Numbered from the stretch's first letter, positions 15,681 to 25,056 are shown. The stretch is 64,000 nt of DNA from UBA1952 sp965246905 (GCA_965246905.1 CBDFFZ010000021.1:1-64000); one strand, 5' to 3'. Program-made: numbers and translations. Notes: generated by a model not told the origin, from the letters alone.

Positions 15681-17443
15681 TACGCCTCCACAATTTCTTT
15701 CAACAAATTCTCCGTCTCTTCCTCCAGCGCAAATAAATCCGCAGCAATCTCACTCAGCGCCCGCGGCGGCGTATACTGGTAGAAGTATTTATTGAAGTTG
15801 ATCTCATAGCCAATCTTCGTCTCAGCCGCATCCCACCAGGCATCCGGCGCAAAGGGCAGCACCTCGCGCTCTATAAATTCCTGCACGCCTTCCTTCAGCG
15901 GTATGTTCTCGGTATCCTTCAGCACGGGGTTGCTTTTAGGCTTGCCCTTCTTATCGGTCAGTATGTTACCGGCTTCATCCCGCGCCGGGCGGTGCACGGT
16001 TACCTGCCGGTAGCCGAAGTCCTCATTATCAAACAGCTTGCTGTACGCTGTTTCGTCAAATGAGAGGAAGAGCTCCGTGATAGCTGCTACATTAGCCACC
16101 GAATATTCCACGCGTTTCTTGCCCAGCGATTTCCGCATTTTGGTATAGAAGCGCTCGCTGCTCGCATTGATGAGCTGTACCTTTCCCTTCCGGTGCCCCG
16201 GCTTCCGGTTGCTGATAACGAAGATGTAAGTGGGGATGCCGGTATTGTAAAACATATCGTTGGGCAGGGCAATGATGGCTTCCAGCAGGTCGTGCTCCAA
16301 TAGGTAGCGGCGTATCTCGCTTTCACCCTGCCCGGCATCACCTGTAAAGAGCGCCGAGCCGTTGTGTACCGAGGCAATGCGGCTGCCGAGCGGCGTATCC
16401 TTCATCTTGCTCAGCATGTGCTGTACAAACATGAGCTGCCCGTCATTCACCCGGCTTTGCCCTATCTGGAAGCGCGGGTCTGTGATCTCCTTTTTCTGCC
16501 CTACCGAGAGGGCTGTTTTATCCGGAGCCCAGGTCTTGCCGTAAGGCGGGTTGGTGAGCATGAAGTCAAACTTCAGATCGGCCGGGAAGCCATACATGCT
16601 CAGCGTGGAGCCGTAAGCGATCTTGTCCGGGTCTTCGCCCTTTATGAGCATATCGCTCTTGCAGGTAGCATATATAAATGGCGTGCTTTCCTGCCCATAC
16701 AGGTGAATAGTGGCCTTGCTTTTCACCGGGCCTTCCGGGTCAGTCACAAACTGCTTGGATATAGTAAGCATACCACCGCTGCCAACGCAGGGATCATACA
16801 CGAGGTAAGTGCCGTTCTTAATCTTATCCGCAACCGGCATGAATACAAGATGCGTCATCAGGTCAATGATCTCACGCGGCGTAAAATGCTCACCGGCTTC
16901 CTCATTGTTCTCTTCATTGAAGCGGCGCACAAGATCTTCATATACGTAGCCCATCGCCAGCGGCGGCAGCTTATCCGGGTGCAGCTCAATCTTGTTATCC
17001 GTAAACTTCTGGATAAGGGCATAGAGAATGTTGCCTTCTTCCAGCGTCTCTATCTCATTGCGGAATTTGAACTTGCCAATGACATCCTGCACATTCCCCG
17101 AGAATCCATTTAAGTAATTCTCCAGATTGGCGCGCAGATTTTTCGGATCATCCAACAGCTTTTTTAGCGTGAAGGGCGAAGTATTATAAAAGGCAAACCC
17201 GCTGCCCATCGTTTTATCTGTAAGCAGGCTATCAAAGTTTTCCAGTTTCCCCACGTATTCTTTGTGGGTTGCAAGCACCCTGTCTTTAGTAGGCTCCAGC
17301 AACATATCCAGCCGGCGAATCACTACCATAGGCAGGATGACATCTTTATACTTTCCTTTCTGGTAAAAATTGACCAGCACATCATCGGCAATCGTCCAGA
17401 TAAAGTTGATGATAGGCTGTAATGCACGGGTATCGAGACTCAT
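15680..17443 (-). CDS. hsdM: Type I restriction-modification methyltransferase HsdM
   Basis: N6-adenine methyltransferase subunit. From the chosen start (MSLDTRALQPIINFIW) it is 587 residues: an N-terminal helical HsdM_N domain, then the AdoMet-binding motif DPCVGSGGM (about 217) and catalytic NPPY (about 298), followed by a long C-terminal helical region. An ATG further upstream at 17512 would add 23 residues but falls inside the dyad at 17503-17534, and those residues look unlike any HsdM. First gene of the island; hsdS overlaps it by one nucleotide. Confidence 0.93.
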   Translation of the reverse strand: MSLDTRALQPIINFIWTIADDVLVNFYQKGKYKDVILPMVVIRRLDMLLEPTKDRVLATHKEYVGKLENFDSLLTDKTMGSGFAFYNTSPFTLKKLLDDPKNLRANLENYLNGFSGNVQDVIGKFKFRNEIETLEEGNILYALIQKFTDNKIELHPDKLPPLAMGYVYEDLVRRFNEENNEEAGEHFTPREIIDLMTHLVFMPVADKIKNGTYLVYDPCVGSGGMLTISKQFVTDPEGPVKSKATIHLYGQESTPFIYATCKSDMLIKGEDPDKIAYGSTLSMYGFPADLKFDFMLTNPPYGKTWAPDKTALSVGQKKEITDPRFQIGQSRVNDGQLMFVQHMLSKMKDTPLGSRIASVHNGSALFTGDAGQGESEIRRYLLEHDLLEAIIALPNDMFYNTGIPTYIFVISNRKPGHRKGKVQLINASSERFYTKMRKSLGKKRVEYSVANVAAITELFLSFDETAYSKLFDNEDFGYRQVTVHRPARDEAGNILTDKKGKPKSNPVLKDTENIPLKEGVQEFIEREVLPFAPDAWWDAAETKIGYEINFNKYFYQYTPPRALSEIAADLFALEEETENLLKEIVEA

Positions 17444-17502
17444 TGAAACTATTGGTAGTGGTTGGACGCGTAAGGTATAAACACTTTGAGCAAAAAGATA
17501 CC

Positions 17503-17534
17503 GTGAAATCACAGTATTTACACTGCTATTTCAC
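17503..17534. promoter_or_regulatory. 32-bp dyad upstream of hsdM
   Basis: Arms GTGAAAT-CA-CAGT and ACTG-CT-ATTTCAC are symmetrical about ATTTAC. It lies 60-91 nt before the preferred hsdM start. Its size and symmetry suit a dimeric repressor, a common way to control type I R-M expression. No regulator gene sits next to it. Confidence 0.5.
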
Positions 17535-17620
17535 CGCGTGAGGGACAGTAGTGGATATCCTCCCGGCCCTTCCGCCGGGAGATAGGAACGGATGGCCCGG
17601 CCCGCAGGGACACGCCCAAA
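17535..17620. repeat. Intergenic hairpin and GC-rich repeat-like block
   Basis: Perfect stem CTCCCGGC / GCCGGGAG at 17560-17567 and 17574-17581, followed by GGATGGCCCGGCCCGCAGGG. The block starts with GCGTGAGGGACAG. I recall similar GTGAGGGA...GGCCCGACCC blocks scattered in Bacteroidota intergenic DNA, so I read it as a dispersed repeat that may also end transcription between the transporter gene and hsdM. Confidence 0.4.
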
Positions 17621-17645
17621 AAAGAATAACGCAAGCGTGCGCCAC

Positions 17646-18392
17646 TTATAACAAACCCCAGGCCAGCCGCACCAGCAACCCCAGCACCACAATCAAAAAG
17701 AACCCCCTGATAAATCCACTCCCCTTATGTAAAGCGAGCTTCGTGCCTGCATAGTTCCCCAGCATATTGGCGGCAGCCACCGGGAGGGCGATCTTCCAAA
17801 CAATCGCCCCTTTGATCAGGAAGAAGGTGAGCGCGGCGGCATTGGTGACACAGTTGAGCACTTTGGCGTTGGCCGCGGCGTGGACGAACGTATATCCGAA
17901 CAGCAGCACGAAGGCAAAGACCAGGAAGCTGCCCGTGCCCGGCCCGATGCAGCCATCGTAAAGGCCTATGGTAAGGCCGGTGATCATACTATACCATAAA
18001 TGCTTTTGCGGGCTCAAGGTGTGGGTGCTGTGCAGGCCCAGGTTTTTATTGAGCAGGGTATAGATCAGCACCAGCGCAAGCACGGCTATGAGGAAAGGCG
18101 TGAACTGCTCCTTGCGTACGAAGCTCACTAACAGCGCGCCGCAGAAAGCGCCGGTTGCGGCAGCAATGAGGCCGGGAACGAGCTCTTTCCACGCCAGCTT
18201 TACTTTCTTCAGGTAGTGAACAGCCGAGAGCGAGGTGCCGGCAAAGGAAGCGGTTTTGTTTGTAGCCAGTGTTTGCAGCAACGTTAAATGCGGCTGGAAG
18301 AGGAAGAAGGCCGGTAGCTGCACCAGACCGCCGCCGCCCACCATGGCATCCACAAAACCGGCAAGTGCGGCAAACAGGCAAAGCGACCACAT
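17646..18392 (-). CDS. TSUP-family membrane transporter (TauE/SafE type)
   Basis: 248-residue polytopic inner membrane protein of the sulfite/organosulfonate exporter family. Diagnostic N-terminus AALAGFVDAMVGGGGLVQLPAF followed by a conserved loop LLQTLATNKTASFAGT, and the second half-repeat with GLYDGCIGPGTGSFLVFAF. About seven to eight hydrophobic helices. The substrate cannot be told from sequence; relatives move sulfite, sulfoacetate or other small anions. Stands alone, divergent from the TPR gene. An ABC system of the sulfonate class lies 4 kb away, but no sulfur-metabolism genes link them. Confidence 0.88.
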   Translation of the reverse strand: MWSLCLFAALAGFVDAMVGGGGLVQLPAFFLFQPHLTLLQTLATNKTASFAGTSLSAVHYLKKVKLAWKELVPGLIAAATGAFCGALLVSFVRKEQFTPFLIAVLALVLIYTLLNKNLGLHSTHTLSPQKHLWYSMITGLTIGLYDGCIGPGTGSFLVFAFVLLFGYTFVHAAANAKVLNCVTNAAALTFFLIKGAIVWKIALPVAAANMLGNYAGTKLALHKGSGFIRGFFLIVVLGLLVRLAWGLL

Positions 18393-18477
18393 AGACTAAA
18401 GAGGAAATGCGCGAAGGTCTGCCGTTTGGCAGATAGCTGCGGTTTTAATATTGGCCGCCATCCTACGCAGGTTACTC

Positions 18478-18517
18478 CCGTGATTTTACTGCGCGGTATA
18501 ATATACCGGAATCACGG
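18478..18517. promoter_or_regulatory. Double dyad upstream of the TPR gene
   Basis: CCGTGATT at 18478-18485 pairs with AATCACGG at 18510-18517, and CGGTATA-A-TATACCG at 18494-18508 is a perfect 7+1+7 palindrome inside it. It lies between the divergent transporter and TPR genes, 50 nt before the TPR start. Operator-like. Confidence 0.5.
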
Positions 18518-18566
18518 TATTACAACTAACCGGACAGGCGGCTATATTTATGTGATAATAAATGCC

Positions 18567-19751
18567 ATGTTCCGGATACTTACGCTAATGCTTGCCCTGT
18601 GCCTTACGTTACCGGCTCATGCACAGGAACCAGGACCTGAAGAGCGCGCAGCGCTTGAGCTCTATAATGCAGGTAAAACAGACGAGGCGATTGCTGCCTT
18701 CGCCATAGTTCTTAAAGCGAACCCTAAGAATTTGAATGCAGCCGGCGCCATTGCCCAGCTTTATATCAATAAAGGCGATTATCAGGCAGCTTATGCAACA
18801 GCTACGGCTGGCTTGAAAATTTCCGGCGATGCTGCTTTTCTCTATATCGCGGCGGCCACTGCTGCTTTGAAGATGGACAAGCCGGATGACGCGCTGCGCC
18901 TGATGGATGATGTGCTGAAAAAATATCCCACACAGGACTATGCCTTTTATGTACGGGGCATGGCGCTGGATGCGAAGGGGCAAATACAGCAGGCCATTGG
19001 TGCGTACAGTAAGTCTATCCAGCTCAAGCCTGATTTTCCGGACGTTTATTATAATCGCGGTGCAGATTTCTATGCCATAAGCCGCTACGGGGATGCTTTA
19101 AAAGACTTCAACAAACTGTTAGAATTAAATGACTCCTGGAGCATTGGCTACAACAAGCGGGGGCTTACGCATTATGCACTTGGCAATTTAGACTTAGCCA
19201 TTGCAGACTATACAAGATGTATTGCCCTACAGCCCGCAAGCGCTATTCCTTATGCTAATCGCGGGCTCGCATATCTTGATAAAGGCCAGATCGGTCCGGC
19301 TAAAGCGGATTTTGAAAAAGCGATTGCGCTGGAACCCGGATATGCGGAAGGATATTACGGCCTTGCAAGAGCCTGTAACGATGAACACGCTTACTCCAGT
19401 GCACTGCCTGCGGTTGAAAAAGCAATATCCCTTAACACAAAAATGCCGGCCTATTTTGCCACCTACTGTGCTACGCTTATAGGCCTCAATAGGGATAAAG
19501 AGGCAATTGCAGTAGCAGACAAGATCCTCGCAATAGATGACCATAACCCCGATGGATGGATGTATAAAGCCAGTGCGCAAAGCAATACTTCTGACCTTAC
19601 AGCGGCTATTGCCACGATGAATGCCGCCATTGGCAAAGTACCGGAAAACTACCTGCTGTATGCATTAAGAGCAGGCATTTACCGGCGGCAGGGCAATGTT
19701 GCGGCAGCGGATGCAGATGATGCGACGGCGAAGAGCCTGGGTGTACGATAA
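18567..19751 (+). CDS. Secreted TPR-repeat protein
   Basis: From the ATG at 18567 the protein begins with a signal peptide (MFRILTLMLALCLTLPAHAQ); the longer open frame from 18426 would bury it, so I reject that start. The mature part is a run of about ten 34-residue TPR motifs (for example ALELYNAGKTDEAIAAFAIV, LNAAGAIAQLYINKGDYQAA, AIPYANRGLAYLDKGQIGPA). Periplasmic scaffold for protein-protein contacts, partner unknown. It is 16 nt upstream of a MORN-like protein and probably co-transcribed with it and the next one. Confidence 0.85.
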   Translation: MFRILTLMLALCLTLPAHAQEPGPEERAALELYNAGKTDEAIAAFAIVLKANPKNLNAAGAIAQLYINKGDYQAAYATATAGLKISGDAAFLYIAAATAALKMDKPDDALRLMDDVLKKYPTQDYAFYVRGMALDAKGQIQQAIGAYSKSIQLKPDFPDVYYNRGADFYAISRYGDALKDFNKLLELNDSWSIGYNKRGLTHYALGNLDLAIADYTRCIALQPASAIPYANRGLAYLDKGQIGPAKADFEKAIALEPGYAEGYYGLARACNDEHAYSSALPAVEKAISLNTKMPAYFATYCATLIGLNRDKEAIAVADKILAIDDHNPDGWMYKASAQSNTSDLTAAIATMNAAIGKVPENYLLYALRAGIYRRQGNVAAADADDATAKSLGVR

Positions 19752-19767
19752 CTTTAAACGCTATGCA

Positions 19768-20622
19768 ATGAAACGGTTGCCTTTTATTCTTTTCTTCCTC
19801 ACTATTGCAGTTGCCGGTACGCTTCGCGCGCAGTGCCTTTCCGGCAATTGTATTTCCGGCAAGGGTAAGTACGACTTCGGCTGGTGCAGCTATGAAGGCG
19901 GGTTTAAAGACGGCAAGCCGGATGGAGCCGGCACGATGAAATACAGCGATTACACCTACACCGGGCATTTCAGTAACGGCATAGAAGATGGGGACGGGAG
20001 CATTACTTATTCAGATGGGAAAAAGGAAAGCGTACGCTACATAAAAGGGCAGAAAGTTGCAGGACCCGCAACGATTGCTGCCTCAGATTATAAACCCGTG
20101 GAAGGCCACGATCCGGGCTGTATCTCGGGCGATTGTAACAATGGCTACGGCACCTATCAGTTTCCTTCCGGCAATAAATACACCGGGAATTTTAAAGACC
20201 GTAACCGCGAGGGAAACGGTACCTTTTATTTTTCAAATGGCGAGCAGTTTACAGGTCAGTTTCACAATAATGGCTTTAGTAATGGCACCTACACTTTTCA
20301 GTCGGGCGCACAATATACCGGCACCTATAATGCGGCCGGCAAGGAGCTGAATGGTACGGTAAGCGCCGGTAGCCGCCGTGTTCCCATCACCAATGGCAAA
20401 GCAATTATCCCGAAGGAAGAGCGCTATGGTTATGAAAATACACAGGCCACACGGGAAGCTGCGGCCGAAGCGCGAAAAGGGAAACCCAAATACCAGACCA
20501 CACAATGGGGCATGCCTGAAAAAACCGCCATCGAGCGCGATCGGGAAAGCTTTGATAAGATGATGCATGAGATGGACGCGCGCCAGCGGCGCTTAGATAT
20601 GCCTACTTATTCTCAATGGTAA
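19768..20622 (+). CDS. Secreted MORN-repeat protein with CxSGxC motifs
   Basis: Signal peptide MKRLPFILFFLTIAVAGTLRAQ fixes the start at 19768. The mature protein has MORN-like repeats (YEGGFKDGKPDGAGTM, YTGHFSNGIEDGDG, YTGNFKDRNREGNGTFYF, FTGQFHNNGFSNGTY). Two copies of a cysteine motif, CLSGNCISGKG just after the signal peptide and CISGDCNNGYG near residue 125, each introduce a MORN block. The C-terminal 60 residues are charged and helical. Envelope location; function unknown. The next gene repeats the same cysteine motif, so the two look like a duplicated pair. Confidence 0.8.
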   Translation: MKRLPFILFFLTIAVAGTLRAQCLSGNCISGKGKYDFGWCSYEGGFKDGKPDGAGTMKYSDYTYTGHFSNGIEDGDGSITYSDGKKESVRYIKGQKVAGPATIAASDYKPVEGHDPGCISGDCNNGYGTYQFPSGNKYTGNFKDRNREGNGTFYFSNGEQFTGQFHNNGFSNGTYTFQSGAQYTGTYNAAGKELNGTVSAGSRRVPITNGKAIIPKEERYGYENTQATREAAAEARKGKPKYQTTQWGMPEKTAIERDRESFDKMMHEMDARQRRLDMPTYSQW

Positions 20623-20679
20623 ATCTGGAGCTATTGCCCCTTATTCTACTCAACAATTCAGGTAATAAAATACGCAACC

Positions 20680-21558
20680 ATGAAACAACTATCCTTTTTT
20701 CTGTTCCTGCTCTTTAGCGGATCTTGCCTGTATGCAGGGTCACCCGGTCGTGTTACGAAGTGCCTGTCCGGCAATTGTGAAAATGGCATTGGCGAAGCGC
20801 AGCTTGACCGTAATGACAACTTCACAGGCTCGGTGTATTACAGCGGCACATTTAAGAACGGGCTGATGAATGGCGATGGTATGAGCGTATGGGATGGAAC
20901 GACCGGTTTCATCGGCCATTTCAGGGAGGGCTTCCGCGATGGTTATGGTATGCAGGTGGGGATGATGCCGCAGGCATCCGGAAAGTTTGTGATCGATTCC
21001 GCATCTGTCGTGATCTTTGGTAAATGGGATGATGATTATGATTTCAAAGGTATTGGCATTGAGCAGGACGGAATGAGGCGGGTACGTACGTCAGGCCATA
21101 AATACCTGAAGACCGAAAAAGTAAAGGACCATTGGATCAATGAGCAGGCAGATGCCTGGTTGGCGAGGCGTTCGGGGAAGTTTGCTGCGCCTGCAAAGGC
21201 AACGCATGAGCTTTTGGAGCTTGCAACGAGAATAATCCCCGTTGCGCGCGACCGTTGGAGCGAATGCATTACGTGGGATTGCCTTACCGACCGGCAGTAT
21301 TATATCGATGTAACATCGCAGGAAAAGTACCATGCGATGCCCTTCGGTGGCCACGTAACCGTGCAGGTAGTTGCAGCCGATAACACCGTGGCCTTTGAAG
21401 CTGAAGCAGGCACCTATTGGACGCCGCGCACTGATGGCAAATACACCTTTCAGCTTAAATTTTACCAGGATAAGATTTTAGGTGACTGGAGGGAACACAG
21501 CTCCTATGTGGATGGCATGAGGTTGCAATGGTATCTGAAATCATTGCGGAAACTATAG
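20680..21558 (+). CDS. Secreted MORN-like protein, paralogous N-terminus
   Basis: Signal peptide MKQLSFFLFLLFSGSCLYA, then CLSGNCENGIGEAQ, the same motif as in the gene upstream. Residues about 40-110 hold MORN-like units (YYSGTFKNGLMNGDGM, FIGHFREGFRDGYGMQ). The second half (about 120-292) is a different, unassigned domain with two cysteines (ECITWDC) and a beta-rich end. 57 nt after the preceding gene. Periplasmic or outer-membrane location is inferred. Confidence 0.75.
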   Translation: MKQLSFFLFLLFSGSCLYAGSPGRVTKCLSGNCENGIGEAQLDRNDNFTGSVYYSGTFKNGLMNGDGMSVWDGTTGFIGHFREGFRDGYGMQVGMMPQASGKFVIDSASVVIFGKWDDDYDFKGIGIEQDGMRRVRTSGHKYLKTEKVKDHWINEQADAWLARRSGKFAAPAKATHELLELATRIIPVARDRWSECITWDCLTDRQYYIDVTSQEKYHAMPFGGHVTVQVVAADNTVAFEAEAGTYWTPRTDGKYTFQLKFYQDKILGDWREHSSYVDGMRLQWYLKSLRKL

Positions 21559-21611
21559 CGGCGGAGCTATTACTATCCTTCTGTCATGCACTGGAGTGAA
21601 ATAGTAAACCC

Positions 21612-22412
21612 CTAAAGTAACCCCTCCACCTCTTCAATTAGCTTTTGGAAGGCCGGCTCATGCTTGATGTCTTTGCGCCAGGAAAGATCGCGCTCCATAA
21701 GGTCGATGGTATGCGAAATGGTAGCACCGGGCTTACCTTCCTCCTGACGCAGGATTAGGGCGGTATCGCTTAGCGCAAGACTGTTTTCGAGATCATGCGA
21801 AACGATGATCAGTGTTTTTAACTCATCGCTCAGGGATACTTTATTGAGCACGGCCGTAACCTGCCGGATAGATAAGGCATCAAGGCCGGAGAAGGGCTCA
21901 TCGAACAATAAAAAATTGCTGCCGTTGATAAGCTGCTGGATGATGCTTACGCGCTGCCGCTGACCGCCGGAAAGCTGCATCGGGTATTTATCAAGGTGCT
22001 CAGTGAGGGCAAATTCTGCGGCATACTGCTCCATGATTTCCTTTGCTTCATTGCCTTTGAGCAAGGGATTCTTAGCAGCCGCAAGCATCAGGTTGCTGCG
22101 CACTTTGCGCCAGGGAAACAGGTAGTAACTCTGTGGTACCACACCCATATCGCCGGCATGTACGGGGCGCTGCTCTTTATCAATGAGCACCGTACCGCTA
22201 TCCGGTTTTTTAAGACCGGAAAGAATGCGGAAAAGCTGGGTCTTGCCAATGCCACTGCGGCCTACAAGCGATACTACCTGCCCCTGCAACACACCCGGAC
22301 GGGTAATATCATAAATGCAGAAATTAATATCGCGCAACACTACTTTGCCGGGGAACGACAGGTTTACATCGGCAACTTTCAGGAGGCAGGATTCTCGCTT
22401 GAATTCGGTCAT
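21612..22412 (-). CDS. ABC transporter ATP-binding protein (SsuB/TauB class)
   Basis: Powers an importer of the nitrate/sulfonate/taurine class. Walker A GRSGIGKT near residue 51, Q-loop VVPQSYYLFPW, signature LSGGQRQR, Walker B FLLFDEP, D-loop SGLDA and switch His in VSHD are all present. It is 21 nt after the permease gene and is the last gene of a five-gene operon. The N-terminal part has an insertion (YDITRPGVLQ) before Walker A that is not usual in SsuB. The partner binding protein is not a normal one (see the OmpA fusion). Confidence 0.9.
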   Translation of the reverse strand: MTEFKRESCLLKVADVNLSFPGKVVLRDINFCIYDITRPGVLQGQVVSLVGRSGIGKTQLFRILSGLKKPDSGTVLIDKEQRPVHAGDMGVVPQSYYLFPWRKVRSNLMLAAAKNPLLKGNEAKEIMEQYAAEFALTEHLDKYPMQLSGGQRQRVSIIQQLINGSNFLLFDEPFSGLDALSIRQVTAVLNKVSLSDELKTLIIVSHDLENSLALSDTALILRQEEGKPGATISHTIDLMERDLSWRKDIKHEPAFQKLIEEVEGLL

Positions 22413-22433
22413 TGTATCAGGTCTGAATAGCCG

Positions 22434-23237
22434 TTAATCGTGCGAAACGGTAAGCTGTGTATAAGGAAAAAGCTGGCGGCGCATTACAAGCAGCAACTGA
22501 TCTATGCCAATGCCCAGCAACAGGATTACGATTTGCAGGGCAAGGGTAGTGCGCAGGTCATTGTAGCGGTTGTAGCGATAGAGCATGGCGCCGATACCGC
22601 CTCCGCTGAGCGCAGAACTTTCCACCGTTACGATCATGATCCAGGCAATGGCAAAATTTTGACGGATAATCTCGATAATCTGGTCGAGCCGGCCAATGAT
22701 GATCAGCTCGCGCAGGGTTTCCCATTGATTGTAGCGCAGGGTTTTGGCGGCATCGTATTCTTCCGTCTGGATATTGGCTATTACGGCCAGCATGGAAGTA
22801 ACGAAGAAGGGCACGATACCGAAGATGAGTAGCGAAAGCTTCAGCTTATCAGCATCTTTGGTAAGCAGGATGAATACGAAATATAGCCCCGTAATGGTAA
22901 GGTAACGGCACTTTACCACAAACTGCGCAAAGGGCCGGAAAAGGGGAATCACAGAAAGATAGCCGATAAGTAATGCTATAACTATGGCAATGAGCATCGC
23001 TTCGATGGTGAGGCCAATGCTGGTAAAGAGATTGCTTACGAATTCCTTTGTCTGCACAATACCGGCAAGCCGCTTTAGTACCGCCAAAGGCCCTGGTATC
23101 AACCCGCCACCCATTGTTCCTGCCTGCCAGAATAGGATCAGCAGGATAGCAGTGAGTGATGCAAGCGCAATGGTCGTCCACCGGGAGGACCTCCCGAAAG
23201 GTAAAAAAGATTGCTGCCAGGCCGGTGGCTGTGTCAT
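22434..23237 (-). CDS. ABC transporter permease (SsuC/TauC class)
   Basis: 267 residues with about six membrane helices and the binding-protein-dependent transport fold. The EAA coupling loop reads EYDAAKTLRYNQWETLRELI and lacks the conserved Gly (usually AxTLGA), an oddity. It lies between the substrate-binding/OmpA fusion (37 nt upstream) and the ATPase (21 nt downstream). Substrate unknown. Confidence 0.87.
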   Translation of the reverse strand: MTQPPAWQQSFLPFGRSSRWTTIALASLTAILLILFWQAGTMGGGLIPGPLAVLKRLAGIVQTKEFVSNLFTSIGLTIEAMLIAIVIALLIGYLSVIPLFRPFAQFVVKCRYLTITGLYFVFILLTKDADKLKLSLLIFGIVPFFVTSMLAVIANIQTEEYDAAKTLRYNQWETLRELIIIGRLDQIIEIIRQNFAIAWIMIVTVESSALSGGGIGAMLYRYNRYNDLRTTLALQIVILLLGIGIDQLLLVMRRQLFPYTQLTVSHD

Positions 23238-23274
23238 GATGCTTATCTATTATTCGCCGGAAGATTCCCGATTA

Positions 23275-25056
23275 TTATCGTCCCAGCACAATTTCTACGC
23301 GCCGGTTCTTTGCTTTGCCTTCGGCGGAATTATTATCTGCAACAGGCTTTGATGAGCCAAATCCTTTTGCCTCGATCTGAGCTTCCGTAACACCTTTTTT
23401 GAGCAAATAATTCTTGACAGAGTTGGCGCGGCGCTCACTTAGCGAGGTATTTGCGCTTTCATTACCTACGTTATCCGTGTGGCCGTAAATACCCAGCTTC
23501 AGGTTTTCCGCAATTACGGACGATGAGAAGATCTCGTCGAGCATCTTATACGAATCGGAGCGGATCACATCGGAGCCTGTTTCAAAGTTGATGCTGTAAT
23601 TTTTGCTTGAAACGGCAGTGGTGATGTCTTTGGTATATTCCACTTTTGCGGCTTCGCCCTGCAATAGCTCCGGGTGATTGCTAACTACTGAGTTCAGGAA
23701 GCTCTTGTCCATCATTTTTGCGTATGGCGTAAAGCCGGTCATGCGGTCGGGGTAAAGCTTCTGCAGCATATTGCCAAAGGTTTCGTAAGTTACTTTATAA
23801 CGGTCCTTGCGGTCTGTGCCGAGACCTACCATGTTGGCAGCATCTGCAAGATTGAAGGCCATAGAGCCACCAAGCGGCACCATTGCACCGGTTGCATCTT
23901 TCTCTTCTACTCCATTATAATATTTGAGCCAGTAAGCGCCCGGCTTATCATTATCGCCATAAACCTGTGCCGATATTTTTGCAGCAAATACTTTGGCTTC
24001 GTTGAAAGAGCGCACCTGGTCGCCAGCCTGAGCCAGCGCCATAATTATACCTTCCATCTCCGTGCGGTGATCATAAGCCCATTTCTTAAGCACGAAGGTA
24101 GCGTTGGGCATCTGCGAAGAATATTCATGTGTGGATGCTATCCGTACAAGGCCTCCTTTTTGCGTAGCAACATTTACATCGCCTGGTGTCCAGGTAGTAG
24201 TGGCCATTACGCCAATTGATGTATCGCGGCCGGTAGTTTTGCCATCTACCACGATCTGGCGTTTTTCCGTATAACCGGTAATCAGCTTATTGCCGGCTTC
24301 CAGAAAATCGTTGGCAGGAACAAGGTTCAGTGCTTTCGGGTCATATACTTTTGTGTTGGCATTGATAGCGATGCCGTTGTTACTGGCCCAGTTGAATACA
24401 ATGTTGGCATCACCATCCAGCTCAACAGCGCTAAACGTACCGCCCATGGCCGATTGCGGATTGGTCTTCCAGGAGGCAGGCCCCATAAACTGGTCTTCGC
24501 CATTGGAGCGGCCCATGTGGTACACGATAATCGGAATATAATCCGGGCCCAGATCTTTCTCTAAATCTTTCATCATCACTGAAAAACCCGGCATCCCATC
24601 GCCCATAAAAGAAACGAAGAGCGGGGTAGTGCTTTGCGGATTTGACTTATAATCCTTTGCATTTTTAATAAAATCGGCTACGGATTTGAAGCAGTCATCC
24701 TGGCGGATAATGTTAACGTCAACATTGGCTTTATCTAAGAGCGAGCCCTGGGTGGTACGCGCTCCGCCATTGGCATACATCAGCGGGAACTGTGCATTCC
24801 AGGCCATGATCTTCCAGTCGATCTTCGCAACATCGCGCATAGCGGGCTTATCTGCAGGAAGAGCGAGCATTACAGATGCATTGCCTTTCAGCGACGCTTC
24901 GGGCGCATCGGCAAGGGTTACTTTATCTACCTTCTGCGATTCTCCAACCGCTTTAGGCGCATCAAGGTAAAATTTCTTGACAGCAAAAAAAGCGCCTACG
25001 CCCAAAAGCAGTAATAGCACCCATTTAGCGCCGGGTTTGATTCCAGTAATATTCAT
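23275..25056 (-). CDS. Substrate-binding-like / OmpA fusion protein
   Basis: 593 residues. An N-terminal membrane anchor (WVLLLLLGVGAFFAVKKF) is followed by a periplasmic binding-protein-like region (about 60-460; conserved IMAWNAQFPLMYANGG and IRQDDCFKSVADFIKNAK) and a C-terminal OmpA-type peptidoglycan-binding domain (about 475-593; YGHTDNVGNESANTSLSERRA, GFGSSKPVADN, KNRRVEI). This ties a substrate-binding module to both the inner membrane and the cell wall. The family appears in annotation pipelines as a phosphate-type substrate-binding/OmpA protein (recalled). It precedes the permease by 37 nt. Role: perhaps envelope-gap sensing or a wall-tethered importer; inference. Confidence 0.82.
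   Translation of the reverse strand: MNITGIKPGAKWVLLLLLGVGAFFAVKKFYLDAPKAVGESQKVDKVTLADAPEASLKGNASVMLALPADKPAMRDVAKIDWKIMAWNAQFPLMYANGGARTTQGSLLDKANVDVNIIRQDDCFKSVADFIKNAKDYKSNPQSTTPLFVSFMGDGMPGFSVMMKDLEKDLGPDYIPIIVYHMGRSNGEDQFMGPASWKTNPQSAMGGTFSAVELDGDANIVFNWASNNGIAINANTKVYDPKALNLVPANDFLEAGNKLITGYTEKRQIVVDGKTTGRDTSIGVMATTTWTPGDVNVATQKGGLVRIASTHEYSSQMPNATFVLKKWAYDHRTEMEGIIMALAQAGDQVRSFNEAKVFAAKISAQVYGDNDKPGAYWLKYYNGVEEKDATGAMVPLGGSMAFNLADAANMVGLGTDRKDRYKVTYETFGNMLQKLYPDRMTGFTPYAKMMDKSFLNSVVSNHPELLQGEAAKVEYTKDITTAVSSKNYSINFETGSDVIRSDSYKMLDEIFSSSVIAENLKLGIYGHTDNVGNESANTSLSERRANSVKNYLLKKGVTEAQIEAKGFGSSKPVADNNSAEGKAKNRRVEIVLGR

Noticed and set aside
16364..17113. A 249-residue plus-strand frame inside hsdM
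   Set aside because: Lies wholly within hsdM on the opposite strand and shows no recognisable motif; hsdM is unmistakable.
7662..17443. BREX or DISARM island
   Set aside because: No PglX, PglZ, BrxC or DrmA-type genes; HsdM, HsdS and HsdR are standard type I.
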